Shown: positions 17,704 to 26,914, numbered from the stretch's first letter. The stretch: 64,000 bases of DNA from Brevundimonas mediterranea (GCF_011064825.1 NZ_CP048751.1:62001-126000); one strand, 5' to 3'. Program-made: numbers and translations. The notes: generated by a model not told the origin, from the sequence alone.

Positions 17704-20073
17704 TTACTCCCGGGTCTTGAGGGCGGCGACAAGGTCAAGGCGCCAGATACGCTGACCGACGAGAACGGCGGCGGCCAGGACGGCGGCGAAATAGACGCAG
17801 ACGGCGACGCCGTAGCCGTGCGCGGTGATGATCATCGGAAGTTGCATCTCCTGCTCCGCAAAGGCCGCGACGAGCGTCCTGGCGAGCGCCACGCCGCCAA
17901 TGACGCCGAGAGGCATGGCCACGAGGGCCAACAGGAAGAGCTCACCCAGCAGGATGTAGGCGCATTCCGACTGGTCGAGGCCGAGAACCCGCAGGGTGGC
18001 CAGATCACGGCTGCGATCGGCGAGCGCGATCCGGGCGACATTATAGGCGACTCCGAAAGCGATGGCGGCGGCGAAGCCCGCGAAGAAGGTCATCTCGTCG
18101 TTCAGGATGCGCATGAAATTGGTCCGATACGCCTCGACCGTATCCGCGCGTGACGCGGCGCCCACGATCGCGGGCGCGCCCACGACGGAGCGGTAGAATT
18201 CGGCGCGACGGTCGCTCGCGACCTGGAGGGTCACCAGATTGACCAGGTCTCCCTCGCCCATGATCTGGCCGAGCGCCCGGCGGTCCATATAGGTGGAGAA
18301 GCCCGCGTAGTCCCGCGTGGTCCCCGTAACCGGCAGCACCACCCGGGGGCGCCGGCCCTCGCTGACCTCGAGTTCCACCAGGTCGCCCGGCTTGACGCCC
18401 ATACGTCCCGCCAGCGATTCCGAAAGGATCAAGCCCCGCCCCTTGAAGGGCACGCGGCGATCATCCACGTCGATGGGCAGGGAGAGCACCGCGTCCGGCT
18501 CAAGGCCGGCGACGTACCCCTGTTCCTCGCGACCGTGGGCGCGGATGCGCGCGGCGGCGTAGCGCTCGCCTTCGGCCGCGACCACGCCCGGCAGGCATCG
18601 AACCTCCGCCACCGCGACCACGCCTCGGTTCTCGGCGAAGGCCACGGCGTCCGTCCAGTGGCGCGCCCGGAAATAGGCCTGGTCGATCACCTCGTTGAGG
18701 CTGCCGAACATGAATTGCGAACCGACCAGCAGAGCCAGGCTCACCGCCAGGCCCAGCAGCGTCGACACGGCCCGGGTCGGAAAACGCTCGAGATTGCGGA
18801 CAATCATCCGGCTGGACTGGTCCAGCCGCTCCCACAACGGAATCCGTTCAAGGAAACCTTTGCGATAGGCCGCCGGGGCCGGCGGGCGCATGGCCACCGC
18901 CGGGTCGAGGCGGGCGGCGCGCCTGGCGGCGAACAGCGATCCGCCCAGGGCGGCCGCGACGGAGAAGACCGAGGCCACAAGAAAGGCCTGCCAGGAAAAC
19001 TGCAGGTCGAGGCGCGGAAAGCGCATGTACTGCGCCAGAAGCTCGGTGATGACCCGGCCCATCCAGGCGCCCAGAAGTCCGCCCCCGATCGCTCCGACCA
19101 CGCCGATCAGCGCAGCCATCTTCAGATAGACGGCCGCCGCGTCGATGTCGCCGTAACCAAAGGCTTTCAGCAGGCCGATCTGTTCGCGCTCGCTCTGCAC
19201 CAGACGCCCCAGAACCATCTGCACCAAAGCCGCCGCCACCAGTAGAAACACCGGCGGAATGACCCAGGCGACAATGCCGAACCGGTCGATGCGATCCTGC
19301 TGGAACCGGTTCGAGACCTGGTCGGCGCGCCCCACCGCCGGAACCCCTCCATAGGGAGAGAGAATGCGGTCGACCGCCGCCAGAACGGCCGCCTCGCGCG
19401 CGCCCGCCGCAAGCTTGAGCGAGACCATGGCGAAGGCGCCGCCCAGGCCCGTCACCTTCTCGACCGTGGTCCTCGGCGCCCAGAACACGCCCTGGTGCGC
19501 TTCGTCCGGCATCATGGAGGCGGGACCGGGCACATAGACGAACTCCGGCGACAGGGCTGCGCCGACCACCTTGAAGGCGACCTGGCGACCGTCGATGACC
19601 ATGGTCACCCGTTCGCCCATCTGAATGTGCGCGGCGTCGAGAAAGGTCTTGAGCGCCAGGGCCTCGTCGGTCCGCCCGGGCTCGGGATACCGGCCCTCGA
19701 TCAGGACCAGCTTGTTCAGCGCCTGCCGCGGATCGTCCGGAAGAGAGATCAATTGGGCCGTGGCCGGACGCGTCAGCCCCGGGATCTGCATCAGGCCGTA
19801 GTTCACCGCGCGGGCGTCCACCGCGACGACGCCGTCGATGGTCGCCAGTTCCCGGGCGGCGGCCAGGGGCGCGCGCTTGACGCGGGCGAAGACGTCCGCA
19901 AACCGGGTCGTCTCATAGTAGCGGCCCTGGGCGACGACCAGCGCCTCCTGGGCCGAGAAACTCATGACGGCGACCGAAACCCCGCATGTGATCAGCAGGG
20001 CGATGGCGAGCACCTGCAGCCGCATGCGCCAGAGGTCGCGCAGGAGCTTGCGATCCAGCGACGAAGGTTTCAC
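17704..20073 (-). CDS. ABC transporter permease with two FtsX domains
   Basis: A 789-residue permease. One N-terminal helix (LQVLAIALLITCGVSVAVMSF) is followed by a large periplasmic domain and a three-helix FtsX module (VIPPVFLLVAAALVQMVLGRL onward). A second helix/periplasmic-domain/FtsX unit follows, ending LVGQRIWRLDLVAALKTRE. The duplicated layout is that of LolC/YbbP-type exporters that use ATP to move lipids, lipoproteins or toxic compounds through mechanotransmission rather than a classical channel. The GTG start overlaps the ATPase stop (GTGA). The frame is open 216 bases further upstream, but that part is the ATPase gene in another frame. Confidence 0.88.
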   Translation of the reverse strand: MKPSSLDRKLLRDLWRMRLQVLAIALLITCGVSVAVMSFSAQEALVVAQGRYYETTRFADVFARVKRAPLAAARELATIDGVVAVDARAVNYGLMQIPGLTRPATAQLISLPDDPRQALNKLVLIEGRYPEPGRTDEALALKTFLDAAHIQMGERVTMVIDGRQVAFKVVGAALSPEFVYVPGPASMMPDEAHQGVFWAPRTTVEKVTGLGGAFAMVSLKLAAGAREAAVLAAVDRILSPYGGVPAVGRADQVSNRFQQDRIDRFGIVAWVIPPVFLLVAAALVQMVLGRLVQSEREQIGLLKAFGYGDIDAAAVYLKMAALIGVVGAIGGGLLGAWMGRVITELLAQYMRFPRLDLQFSWQAFLVASVFSVAAALGGSLFAARRAARLDPAVAMRPPAPAAYRKGFLERIPLWERLDQSSRMIVRNLERFPTRAVSTLLGLAVSLALLVGSQFMFGSLNEVIDQAYFRARHWTDAVAFAENRGVVAVAEVRCLPGVVAAEGERYAAARIRAHGREEQGYVAGLEPDAVLSLPIDVDDRRVPFKGRGLILSESLAGRMGVKPGDLVELEVSEGRRPRVVLPVTGTTRDYAGFSTYMDRRALGQIMGEGDLVNLVTLQVASDRRAEFYRSVVGAPAIVGAASRADTVEAYRTNFMRILNDEMTFFAGFAAAIAFGVAYNVARIALADRSRDLATLRVLGLDQSECAYILLGELFLLALVAMPLGVIGGVALARTLVAAFAEQEMQLPMIITAHGYGVAVCVYFAAVLAAAVLVGQRIWRLDLVAALKTRE

Positions 20074-20801
20074 CAGCGCATCTCCCGCGGCGCGATCTTG
20101 CGGCTGTTCCGGATCGTCTCGGCGATCTGTCCATCCCGGAACTTGACGACCCGGTCGGCCATGTCCGCGATAGCGGCGTTGTGCGACACGATCAGGGTGG
20201 TGGCTCCCACGGCGGCGGTCACTTCCGCGATGGCTTCCAGGACCTGGATCCCGCTCTCGCTGTCGAGCGAACCGGTCGGCTCGTCGCAAAACAGCAGTTG
20301 CGGCCGTTTTGCGATGGCGCGGGCCACCGCCACGCGTTGCTGCTGCCCCCCGGACAGCTGCGCCGGGAAATGATCCATCCGATCGGCCAGCCCCACCCGC
20401 TCCAGCGCCTCTTCCGGCGACATCGGGTCGGTCGCGATTGCGGTGATCAGGGCCACATTCTCCCGGGCCGTCAGGCTCGGCACGAGGTTGAAGAACTGAA
20501 ATATGAAACCCACGGACGCCCGTCGGTAGCGGGTCAACGCCGCGTCGGACGCGCCCGTCAGCTCGAAGGTCCTGAATTTCGCCGAGCCCGCCGTCGCACG
20601 ATCCAGACCCCCGAGGATGTTGAGCAGGGTCGATTTTCCCGAACCCGAGGGACCGATCAGCACCAGGGTCTCGCCTTCGCGGATCTGGAAATCGACGCCG
20701 CGCAGCGCATGCACGGCCCCGGCCTCGGTCTCGTAGACCTTGGTCAGACCCTGGATGTCGAAGGCGATCGCGACGTCAGAGGCTGCTAAGGGAGAGGACA
20801 T
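20070..20801 (-). CDS. ABC transporter ATP-binding protein, LolD/MacB type
   Basis: A 243-residue ATPase with Walker A GPSGSGKST, Q-loop region FQFFNLVPSLTARENV, signature LSGGQQQRVAVARA, Walker B LLFCDEPTGSLD and H-loop SHN. The GSLD after Walker B and overall length fit the LolD/MacB/FtsE group that energises FtsX-type permeases. It is the first gene of the exporter operon, and an FNR/FixK-like box lies 69 bases before its start, suggesting induction at low oxygen. Translation is coupled to the permease. Confidence 0.92.
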   Translation of the reverse strand: MSSPLAASDVAIAFDIQGLTKVYETEAGAVHALRGVDFQIREGETLVLIGPSGSGKSTLLNILGGLDRATAGSAKFRTFELTGASDAALTRYRRASVGFIFQFFNLVPSLTARENVALITAIATDPMSPEEALERVGLADRMDHFPAQLSGGQQQRVAVARAIAKRPQLLFCDEPTGSLDSESGIQVLEAIAEVTAAVGATTLIVSHNAAIADMADRVVKFRDGQIAETIRNSRKIAPREMRW

Positions 20802-20869
20802 GAAGCTTGAGACCAGGCGGACCCTTTCCGGGCATGTTCGGACAATGCCACTTCGAGCGAAGGCGCGAC

Positions 20870-20883
20870 TTGATGGAGGTCAA
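20870..20883. promoter_or_regulatory. FNR/FixK box of the ABC exporter operon
   Basis: TTGATGGAGGTCAA matches TTGAT-N4-ATCAA at nine of ten positions. A second, weaker match (GTGATCTGCGTCAA) lies at 20944-20957. The 268-base gap 20802-21069 holds no other feature that I can support. Confidence 0.7.
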
Positions 20884-21069
20884 CAGACGCGTCGGGGAGT
20901 GACTGCGGCGGGATAGGCCGGCGAAGGGCGGAGGCTGCGGCGCGTGATCTGCGTCAACAGGAGAGACGCTGCGCGGAACGCCGGTCTGACCCGAGCCCGC
21001 GCCCAACACGACCGGCGGATGCGGGGTCGGGCCAAACAGCGATGAGACGGGCTCCCGGGTGCGCAGAAC

Positions 21070-21690
21070 CTAAGAGGCCGGTCTGTGGCCGGCCGTCAGT
21101 CGGCGGGCGTGGCGATCGACCTCGGCGCAACATTCCTTAAACCGTATGGGAGCCAGTCCTGGCCCGATGGCGCCGAAGTTGTGACGATCCGCGATCTCCA
21201 GACCGGTCATGAGCGAGAGATGCTCATCGAACTGTTTATGCATGGCGGCCCAGGCGCCGCTGCGCTCCACCCAGTCCTGAGGCGCGCCGGACGAGGTGAA
21301 GCTGACAAGCTTGCGCCCGACCAGCAGAGGTTGATTGCCGCCGCGCTGGATCGGCGAATAGCCAAAGCCCATCCCGAAGACGCGATCCACATAGCCCTTC
21401 AGCATGGCCGGCGGCGCATTGAACCAGAGCGGATAGAACAGGGCGAAAACATTGGCGTCGCCGATCGCCTGGCGCTCGCGCACGACATCCGCCCGAGGCG
21501 CGTAACCGGGATGGTCCGGCATCTCCCGCGCGCGCATTCGCGGATCGAAGCCCAAACGATAGAGGTCGCGCACCTCCACGACCGCCCCGTCGGCGCGGCA
21601 CGCGTCCGCAAAGGCGGTCGCCATCGCCAATGTGAAGCTGCGGCGGCGAGGATGGGCGGCGATGACGGCGATGTGGAGGGACTGGGTCAT
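21070..21690 (-). CDS. NAD(P)H-dependent flavin oxidoreductase (Flavodoxin_2 family)
   Basis: A 206-residue protein of the NQO1/MdaB/KefF type. It has a beta-alpha start (LHIAVIAAHPRRRSFTLAMA), the FMN-binding FALFYPLWFNAPPAMLKGYV and DRVFGMGFGYSP. These enzymes reduce quinones or other electron acceptors by two electrons with NAD(P)H in the cytoplasm. A GTG at 21708 would add six residues. I chose ATG 21690 because the family starts there and GGTTGGA precedes it. An FNR/FixK box ends 33 bases upstream, so it probably belongs to the low-oxygen set. It is transcribed divergently from fixK. Confidence 0.88.
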   Translation of the reverse strand: MTQSLHIAVIAAHPRRRSFTLAMATAFADACRADGAVVEVRDLYRLGFDPRMRAREMPDHPGYAPRADVVRERQAIGDANVFALFYPLWFNAPPAMLKGYVDRVFGMGFGYSPIQRGGNQPLLVGRKLVSFTSSGAPQDWVERSGAWAAMHKQFDEHLSLMTGLEIADRHNFGAIGPGLAPIRFKECCAEVDRHARRLTAGHRPAS

Positions 21691-21723
21691 GATCCAACCA
21701 TGCCCCACCGACGGGCGGCGGCC

Positions 21724-21737
21724 TTGATCTCGCTCAA
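21724..21737. promoter_or_regulatory. FNR/FixK box upstream of the NAD(P)H oxidoreductase
   Basis: TTGATCTCGCTCAA matches nine of ten consensus bases and lies 34 bases before the oxidoreductase start. It also sits about 110 bases before the divergent fixK, so it could allow FixK to affect its own gene. Confidence 0.78.
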
Positions 21738-21845
21738 GGCGGGGCGTTTCGATCGCCTCCGTACCGACCCTTAGGGGCCGCTCCTGAATGTCGCGCAGAT
21801 TGGCGGCTCTCTACTCAGATCGGGTCAGACAGGGAGAACCAGACG

Positions 21846-22481
21846 ATGAGCGCCGCTGAAAGCTTCGCCTCCGCCCGTTCGATCGGCCACGACGCCTGGA
21901 TCGGCGCGGCTCGGATGAGTTTCGCCGAGGGCAAGGAGATTTACGCCCAGGACGAAGACGCCGACCTGATCTACCGCGTGATCCGCGGCGCGGTGCGGAC
22001 CTCCCACCTGCTGGCAGATGGACGCCGCCAGATCGGCGACTTCTACTACGAAGGCGAAGTGTTCGGCCTGGAGTTGTCGTCGGCGCACCGGTTCTCGGCG
22101 GAAGCCCTCACGTCTTGTGAAATCGCCATGATCCGTCGAACCTCCCCGGCGTCCGGCCGTGACGTCCAGGTCGACCGGCTGATGTGGGCGGCGGCGGGGT
22201 CGGAGCTGGCTCGGGCGCAGTCTCACATGCTGCTGCTTGGCCGGACCACTGCCGCCGAGAAGGTGGCCCGCTTCCTTCTGGACGTCCAGGCGCGGTGCTC
22301 GGGCGACGCGGCGATCCTGCCGATGAGCCGGCAGGACATGGCCGACTACCTCGGCCTGACCATCGAAACCGTCTCACGCATGCTGAGCCGGTTCCAATCG
22401 GAGGGCTTGATCCGTTTCGCCGGCGCGCGCCGTTTCAACGTCGTGCGGCCGACGAGCCTGGCCGCCAGCGCCGCATTCTGA
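21846..22481 (+). CDS. fixK: Crp/Fnr-family transcription factor, FixK type
   Basis: A 211-residue regulator: an N-terminal cyclic-nucleotide-fold domain, dimer helix, and C-terminal winged helix with [24 protein letters not shown]. The recognition helix keeps the E-T-V-S-R pattern of FNR, which contacts the TTGAT half-site. The N-terminal cysteines that bind the iron-sulphur cluster in FNR are absent, so it should not sense oxygen itself; FixK proteins are instead controlled through FixJ. It lies just upstream of fixLJ. Boxes matching its expected target are found throughout 11.8-35.7 kb. The start ATG at 21846 has AGGGAGA upstream. Confidence 0.92.
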   Translation: MSAAESFASARSIGHDAWIGAARMSFAEGKEIYAQDEDADLIYRVIRGAVRTSHLLADGRRQIGDFYYEGEVFGLELSSAHRFSAEALTSCEIAMIRRTSPASGRDVQVDRLMWAAAGSELARAQSHMLLLGRTTAAEKVARFLLDVQARCSGDAAILPMSRQDMADYLGLTIETVSRMLSRFQSEGLIRFAGARRFNVVRPTSLAASAAF

Positions 22482-22540
22482 ACCGCCGTGCCGCCAAACG
22501 TGCTATATCGCCCCCAAGACGTGGAGCACGGGAAGGGGTG

Positions 22541-24001
22541 TTGCAGATTCAGTCGTCGATCCTGCGTCACACCCCGGGCCGCTGGGGCTATGCGGTGGCG
22601 GTCTTCGGCGCCCTGATCGCCCTGCTCCTGCGTCTACTGGCTGATCCGGTCTTCAATGACCGAAGCTTCCTGCTGCTCAACGTCCCGGTGATGCTCGCGG
22701 CGGCCGCCTTGGGCGGACGAGGCCCGGCGCTACTGGCCGCAGGCTTGTGCCTGCTCGGGAGCGTCCTGGTCTTGGGTGAGGCTTTCTGGCTCGGCCCCGC
22801 CAACCGGATCGAGGCCTTGGTCTTCCTCGTCATGGGGCCGGCGATCGCAGTGGTGGGGGAGCGACTGTGGCGAGGCGCCCGCGAGGCCGAAAGCCGGCAG
22901 GCGCAACTGCAATCCATTCTGGAGACCGTGCCGGAGGCCATGATCGTCATCGACGAGGCCGGGATCATGCAGTCGTTCAGCCCGACGGCCATGCGCCTGT
23001 TCGGCTGGAGCGCCGAGGAAGCGATCGGCCGGAACGTCAGTCTTCTGATGCCTGAACCCTACCGCCACGAGCACGATGATTACCTCAGCCGCTACCAGAC
23101 CACGGGGGAACGTCGCATCATCGGCCTCGGCCGCATCATCGTCGGTCAGCGCAAGGACGGCTCCACCTTCCCGATGGAATTGGCGGTCGGCGAGGCGCGG
23201 ATCGGAACCGGCCGCTTCTTCACCGGATTCGTCCGGGACCTGACCGAACGGCGGGCGCAGGAGCGGCGGCTTCAGGAGTTGCAGTCCGAGTTGGTCCATG
23301 TCTCCCGGCTCACCGCCATGGGGGAGATGGCCACCGCCCTCGCTCACGAGCTGAATCAGCCCCTGTCCGCCATCGCCTCCTACACCATGGGGTCAACGAC
23401 CCTGCTCGCCTCGCCGAAGCCGGACCTGGACAAGGTGCGGAACGCCTTGTCCGCCGCCGGAGATCAAGCCCTGCGGGCCGGCGACATCATCAAGCGCCTG
23501 CGGGAGTTCGTCGCCAAGGGCGAGACCGAGCATGTGCTGGCGGACCCCGTGAAACTCATGGAGGAGGCGAGCGCCCTCGCCCTCGTGGGCGCCAAGGACC
23601 AGGGGATGCGGGTCGATCTCGCCTTTGACCGGAACACCGGCCCCGTCATCGTCGACAAGGTGCAGGTCCAGCAGGTCGCCCTAAACCTGATCCGCAACGC
23701 GATCGACGCCATGGGGGATGCGCCGAAAAGAGCGCTCCATATCGCCGTGGCGGAGGACGACGGCGATATGGTCCGCTTCACGGTCTCCGACACAGGGCCG
23801 GGCGTTCCGGAGACTGTTCTTGAGCGGCTGTTCCAGCCCTTTGTGACGACCAAGCCGGACGGCATGGGCATCGGCCTGTCGATCTGCCGCGGCATCATCA
23901 TGGCACACGGCGGCCGCATCTGGGCCGAGAATCCGCCGGAAGGCGGAGCCCGATTCATCTTCACCTTGCCGACAGCGGACCAGGAGACCGCAGATGAGTG
24001 A
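22541..24001 (+). CDS. fixL: Oxygen-sensing haem histidine kinase FixL
   Basis: A 486-residue kinase. About four membrane helices occupy residues 15-110. A haem PAS domain follows, in which the proximal ligand His178 is kept in EHDDYLSRY, together with the arginine of SRY and the distal arginine of IIGLGR, aligned by eye with Bradyrhizobium FixL His200, Arg206 and Arg220. The DHp domain has [14 protein letters not shown] (His269), followed by a HATPase domain ([18 protein letters not shown]). Oxygen bound to haem should block kinase activity. The start is uncertain: I chose TTG 22541 after GGAAGGGG; a GTG at 22538 is adjacent. The open frame continues upstream into fixK, which I treat as a shadow. 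It overlaps fixJ by eight bases. Confidence 0.93.
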   Translation: MQIQSSILRHTPGRWGYAVAVFGALIALLLRLLADPVFNDRSFLLLNVPVMLAAAALGGRGPALLAAGLCLLGSVLVLGEAFWLGPANRIEALVFLVMGPAIAVVGERLWRGAREAESRQAQLQSILETVPEAMIVIDEAGIMQSFSPTAMRLFGWSAEEAIGRNVSLLMPEPYRHEHDDYLSRYQTTGERRIIGLGRIIVGQRKDGSTFPMELAVGEARIGTGRFFTGFVRDLTERRAQERRLQELQSELVHVSRLTAMGEMATALAHELNQPLSAIASYTMGSTTLLASPKPDLDKVRNALSAAGDQALRAGDIIKRLREFVAKGETEHVLADPVKLMEEASALALVGAKDQGMRVDLAFDRNTGPVIVDKVQVQQVALNLIRNAIDAMGDAPKRALHIAVAEDDGDMVRFTVSDTGPGVPETVLERLFQPFVTTKPDGMGIGLSICRGIIMAHGGRIWAENPPEGGARFIFTLPTADQETADE

Positions 24002-24584
24002 CCGAATCCATGTCATCGACGATGACGACGGCGTTCGCCAGGGGCTGGCTTTTCTTCTTGAGGCCCACGGGCTCGACGCGCAGTTTCATGCTTCAGCGAC
24101 CGCCTTCCTGGCCGATGTCGAGGACCGGGGTGCCTGCATCGTGACGGACATCCGCATGCCGGAAATGACGGGTCTCGAACTCGTGAAACGGCTCCGCGAC
24201 GAGGGCGATCAGACGCCCGTGGTGGTGATCACCGGACACGGCGACGTACCCTTGGCGGTCCAGGCGATGAAGGCCGGCGTGCACGACTTCCTGGAGAAGC
24301 CCTTCAGCGACGCACACCTGGTCGACGCCGTCAGGTCGGCCCTCGCCGAGCGGCCGCAGCCGGACGCCGCCCGGCGCGAGGCCGAGGCCCGGCTGTCTTC
24401 GCTGTCGCCCCGCGAACGGGACGTCCTGGCCGGAGTCGTGGAGGGCAAGCTGAACAAGGTGATCGCCTTCGAACTGGACATCAGCCCGCGGACCGTCGAG
24501 ATTTATCGCGCCAATCTGATGAGCAAGACCGGCGCGCACAACATGGCGGAGCTGATGCGGATCGCCCTGGCCGCCGGCCTCTGA
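23994..24584 (+). CDS. fixJ: Response regulator FixJ
   Basis: A 196-residue regulator. The N-terminal receiver has the acidic cluster IDDDD, phospho-acceptor Asp52 in VTDIRMPEM, the switch threonine in VVITGHGD and Lys102 in LEKPF. The C-terminal LuxR-type helix-turn-helix reads [21 protein letters not shown] and [15 protein letters not shown]. Phosphorylated by FixL, FixJ activates fixK transcription in the relatives where it has been studied. Overlap with fixL implies coupled translation and matched amounts. Confidence 0.95.
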   Translation: MSDRIHVIDDDDGVRQGLAFLLEAHGLDAQFHASATAFLADVEDRGACIVTDIRMPEMTGLELVKRLRDEGDQTPVVVITGHGDVPLAVQAMKAGVHDFLEKPFSDAHLVDAVRSALAERPQPDAARREAEARLSSLSPRERDVLAGVVEGKLNKVIAFELDISPRTVEIYRANLMSKTGAHNMAELMRIALAAGL

Positions 24585-24585
24585 C

Positions 24586-24599
24586 TTGCGCCAGATCAA
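24586..24599. promoter_or_regulatory. Possible FNR/FixK box upstream of stand-alone receiver
   Basis: TTGCGCCAGATCAA matches eight of ten positions of the consensus and lies 52 bases before the receiver start, the same spacing as the stronger boxes here. Confidence 0.5.
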
Positions 24600-24650
24600 T
24601 GCGGTTGGACGGCAGACGCCTTAACCAAAGGCTTCACTTTGAAGCCGTCC

Positions 24651-25019
24651 ATGTCTCTATCTCCACCACCGGTCGTTCTGCTCGTTGAAGACGACCCCGC
24701 TGTCCGCGCCGCGCTCGCCTTCGCCCTCGAAACCAGGAATTTCACCGTCGTCCTGGCCGTCAACGCCGCCCATGCGCTGGCTCAGGATGTCGAATCCGCC
24801 GCTGCCCTGATCCTTGACCAGAATCTTCCCGATGTTCAGGGGCTCGAGCTTCTGTCCTTGCTCCGTCAGCAAGGGGTAGCGGGGCCTGCCGCCCTGATCA
24901 CGACTCACCCGCCCACGGACCTGGAGAACCGCGCGCGGGCCGCAGGCGTCCCGATCTTCGACAAGACCCGGCTTCATGATGGTCTGTTCGCCTGGCTCGC
25001 CGACGTGGTCCGGCCCTAG
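24651..25019 (+). CDS. Stand-alone receiver-domain protein (FixT-like position)
   Basis: A 122-residue single receiver domain with no output domain: acidic pocket VEDD, phospho-acceptor in LILDQNLPD, threonines in LITTHPP and lysine in IFDKTRL. It may act as a phosphate sink or as a kinase inhibitor. In Sinorhizobium and Caulobacter, FixT, a receiver-fold protein controlled by FixK, inhibits FixL. Its place directly after fixJ with a possible FixK box suggests the same negative feedback; sequence similarity to FixT could not be tested. ATG 24651 is preferred to a TTG at 24639. Confidence 0.8.
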   Translation: MSLSPPPVVLLVEDDPAVRAALAFALETRNFTVVLAVNAAHALAQDVESAAALILDQNLPDVQGLELLSLLRQQGVAGPAALITTHPPTDLENRARAAGVPIFDKTRLHDGLFAWLADVVRP

Positions 25020-25052
25020 TCCGGCGGATTTCGGGCCGCGCCTCGTCCGCGC

Positions 25053-25066
25053 ATGACTTGGATCAA
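25053..25066. promoter_or_regulatory. Possible FNR/FixK box upstream of small histidine kinase
   Basis: ATGACTTGGATCAA has a perfect ATCAA right half and three of five bases in the left half. It lies 53 bases before the kinase start, matching the spacing of neighbouring boxes. Confidence 0.5.
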
Positions 25067-25119
25067 ACGCCGACCTGCCGGCGAAGGGTAGCTTGGCCGA
25101 CAACCACAAGGAGATCGCC

Positions 25120-25716
25120 ATGCCGCTGCAAAGCCAGGACGCGCGCGACGCTGTTCGCGCGGCTCATCACCAGATCGGGAACAGCCTGCAGTCTGTCGTC
25201 AGCCTCCTGCGCCTCGAAGGGCGTTCGGCGCGGCCGGAAGCCGCCGGCGTCCTCCTGGAAGCAAGTCGCCGGGTCCAGACCGTCGTGCGTCTACACCAGC
25301 GCCTGCAGGAGAATGGCGGGACCGTCCGCCTCGACGATCTGCTCGGCGACGTCTGCAGGGACGTGGCGGAACTCGACGCGTTGGATCGGGACGCCGAGAT
25401 CCACATCGACGTCCACCCCTCCACGATGGACGCCCAGCGCGCCTCGGCTCTTGCGGCGGTCACCGCGGAATTGGTCGGCAACGCCCTGGAGCATAGCCTG
25501 GCGCGACGCTCCGGCCGGATCTCCGTCCTGCTGGCTCCTGCCGGAGAAAGCCTGATGCTGACCGTGACGGACGACGGAGAAGGCGCGGCCGGCGGTCGGC
25601 TGCCGGAAGGGTTCGGCCTGTCGCTGGTGCGCAGCCTGTGTCGTCAGTTGGAAGGCCAGTTCGCCTATGAGACAAGCGGTTCCGGAACGTGGGTCCGACT
25701 GGTCCTCCCTGTGTGA
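25120..25716 (+). CDS. Small sensorless histidine kinase (HisKA_2/HWE-like)
   Basis: A 198-residue protein consisting of little more than a dimerisation/phosphotransfer helix pair (RAAHHQIGNSLQSVVSLLRL, His near residue 17) and a HATPase domain (ELVGNALEHSL, TVTDDGEGA, EGFGLSLVRSLCRQL). It has no sensor or membrane segment, so the input must come from another protein. The preceding stand-alone receiver is an obvious candidate partner. The ATG at 25120 follows AAGGAG; an upstream TTG in frame lacks such a site. It is convergent with the next gene, seven bases apart. Confidence 0.82.
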   Translation: MPLQSQDARDAVRAAHHQIGNSLQSVVSLLRLEGRSARPEAAGVLLEASRRVQTVVRLHQRLQENGGTVRLDDLLGDVCRDVAELDALDRDAEIHIDVHPSTMDAQRASALAAVTAELVGNALEHSLARRSGRISVLLAPAGESLMLTVTDDGEGAAGGRLPEGFGLSLVRSLCRQLEGQFAYETSGSGTWVRLVLPV

Positions 25717-25723
25717 AGCCTGG

Positions 25724-26191
25724 CTAAACAGTATCCAGCCGGAAACGACGGGGCGCGCTGCGGCCGTCGCTCACCGTCACAAGACTCAGGCTTTCCGGCG
25801 AGAAACGGAAAAGCGCCACGGCGTTGGAGGCGGCGCCGAAGGCATGCTGATCGCGTCTGCGCTTCGCAACCAGGTCGTTGACGTGCGCGACGAGCTCGAG
25901 GTCGACAACCTCTGCGGCGCGCCCGGTCATGGCGACGCCCAAGGCGTCCGCTGAGTCGGCGCCGGACCGCACCACCGCCGCCGTCCGGTCGTCCGCCGCC
26001 AGACGCTCGGTCCGAAGACTGTCGCGCGCAGAGACGAAATAGAGGATCAGGCCTTCGTTCACATAGCCGACCGTCGCCGCCCAGGGGTAGCCGTCGGCGC
26101 CGTTGACCGCGACCGTCGCCAGCCTCTGGCTGTCAAGGAGGCGGACCGCGTGGCGAACCACCTCGGGCGGCGCGGGAAGACGCTCGGTCAC
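25724..26191 (-). CDS. Pyridoxamine 5'-phosphate oxidase-fold protein
   Basis: A 155-residue split-barrel flavin-binding-type protein with LLDSQRLATVAVNGADGYPWAA and VGYVNEGLILYFVSARDS at the N-terminus. PNPOx-like proteins bind FMN, F420 or haem and reduce or sequester small molecules; true PdxH is longer and carries motifs not seen here. The start overlaps the upstream cytochrome c stop by four bases, so the two are probably one operon and may share redox chemistry. Confidence 0.83.
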   Translation of the reverse strand: MTERLPAPPEVVRHAVRLLDSQRLATVAVNGADGYPWAATVGYVNEGLILYFVSARDSLRTERLAADDRTAAVVRSGADSADALGVAMTGRAAEVVDLELVAHVNDLVAKRRRDQHAFGAASNAVALFRFSPESLSLVTVSDGRSAPRRFRLDTV

Positions 26192-26547
26192 GGCGTGCGC
26201 TCCTCCGCCTGGAGCGATTCCAGATAGGCGATCAGGTCGTCGATCTCGCGCGCCCGGAACACATAGTCCGGCATCGACGGATGGTCGGCGATCGCGCCGT
26301 CGACGAAGCGGTTCTCAAGCTCCGACAGGGACCGTCGTCGCACGATGTCGCGAAAGGGCGGGGCCGTCTCCATCGGACTGGTTCCGGTCCGCGCCACGGC
26401 GTGGCAACTGGCGCAGGTCCGCCGCGCCACCCAGCCGCCCCGATCGGCCGCGTCCTGCTGGACCGTCCGCTCGACCGTCGGCTCCTGAGCGGCAGCCGCC
26501 GCTGCGAGATTGATCAACACCAGGGCGACAAGATGAACGCGGATCAT
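26188..26547 (-). CDS. Small periplasmic c-type cytochrome
   Basis: A 119-residue protein. The signal peptide (MIRVHLVALVLINLAAAAAAQ) ends near residue 21. A single haem-attachment site CASCH follows at about residues 46-50, and a probable axial Met lies in HPSMPDYVF. It should carry electrons in the periplasm. The ATG at 26547 is chosen because GGAGAA precedes it; a start at 26562 would put charge before the signal peptide. It lies 67 bases downstream of the small membrane-anchored protein and may be read from the FixK box at 26952. Confidence 0.9.
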   Translation of the reverse strand: MIRVHLVALVLINLAAAAAAQEPTVERTVQQDAADRGGWVARRTCASCHAVARTGTSPMETAPPFRDIVRRRSLSELENRFVDGAIADHPSMPDYVFRAREIDDLIAYLESLQAEERTP

Positions 26548-26614
26548 GGGCTGTTTCTCCAATTGTCAGCTTGGCTCTTGTCCGAGGCGGCGCGTGTTCG
26601 GGGGCGAGCGCGCC

Positions 26615-26902
26615 TCAGGCGTCCGGACGTCGGCTGCGCCAGGCGGCCCACCCCGCAAGGGCGGCGAAGGCGGTCAGACCAGCGAAAATCGCGCCGCTCG
26701 TCACCGGCCGCGCGCGCGCCTGATCGCCCAGATGCTCCGCGCCCGCCTCGACCTCGCGTCTCAGGCGCCGCATTTCCCTGCGCCCCGCCTTTCGCCAGCG
26801 CTTGGCGGACTTCCGCAAGGCCGCCGTTCGCTCATCGACGGCATCATGCAGACGGGCGGCGGCATCGTGGGGGTTATGGGTTTCAGACCGTTCATGGGAC
26901 AT
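26615..26902 (-). CDS. Small tail-anchored protein, ElaB/DUF883-like
   Basis: A 95-residue protein. The N-terminal two thirds is charged and helical (VDERTAALRKSAKRWRKAGR, RREMRRLRREVEAGAEHLGD), followed by a C-terminal membrane helix (SGAIFAGLTAFAALAGWAAW) and a basic tail. This resembles ElaB/YqjD-type tail-anchored proteins, which in E. coli tether ribosomes to the membrane in stationary phase; that link is by shape only. AAAGGAG precedes the ATG at 26902. A FixK box ends 50 bases upstream. Confidence 0.75.
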   Translation of the reverse strand: MSHERSETHNPHDAAARLHDAVDERTAALRKSAKRWRKAGRREMRRLRREVEAGAEHLGDQARARPVTSGAIFAGLTAFAALAGWAAWRSRRPDA

Positions 26903-26914
26903 GGAAAACTCCTT

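Noticed and set aside
20776..21009. 77-residue minus-strand frame upstream of the ABC ATPase
   Set aside because: It has no ribosome site or recognisable sequence and covers the FNR/FixK boxes and the ATPase start.
22184..22540. N-terminal extension of FixL into the fixK gene
   Set aside because: The frame is open, but this part translates to low-complexity sequence and overlaps the conserved FixK DNA-binding domain. The FixL membrane region begins after 22541.
23060..23110. Apparent loss of the haem-binding histidine of FixL
   Set aside because: At first the RRIIGLGR segment looked like a His-to-Arg change. Counting along the Bradyrhizobium sequence places His200 earlier, at the histidine in EHDDYLSRY, which is conserved.
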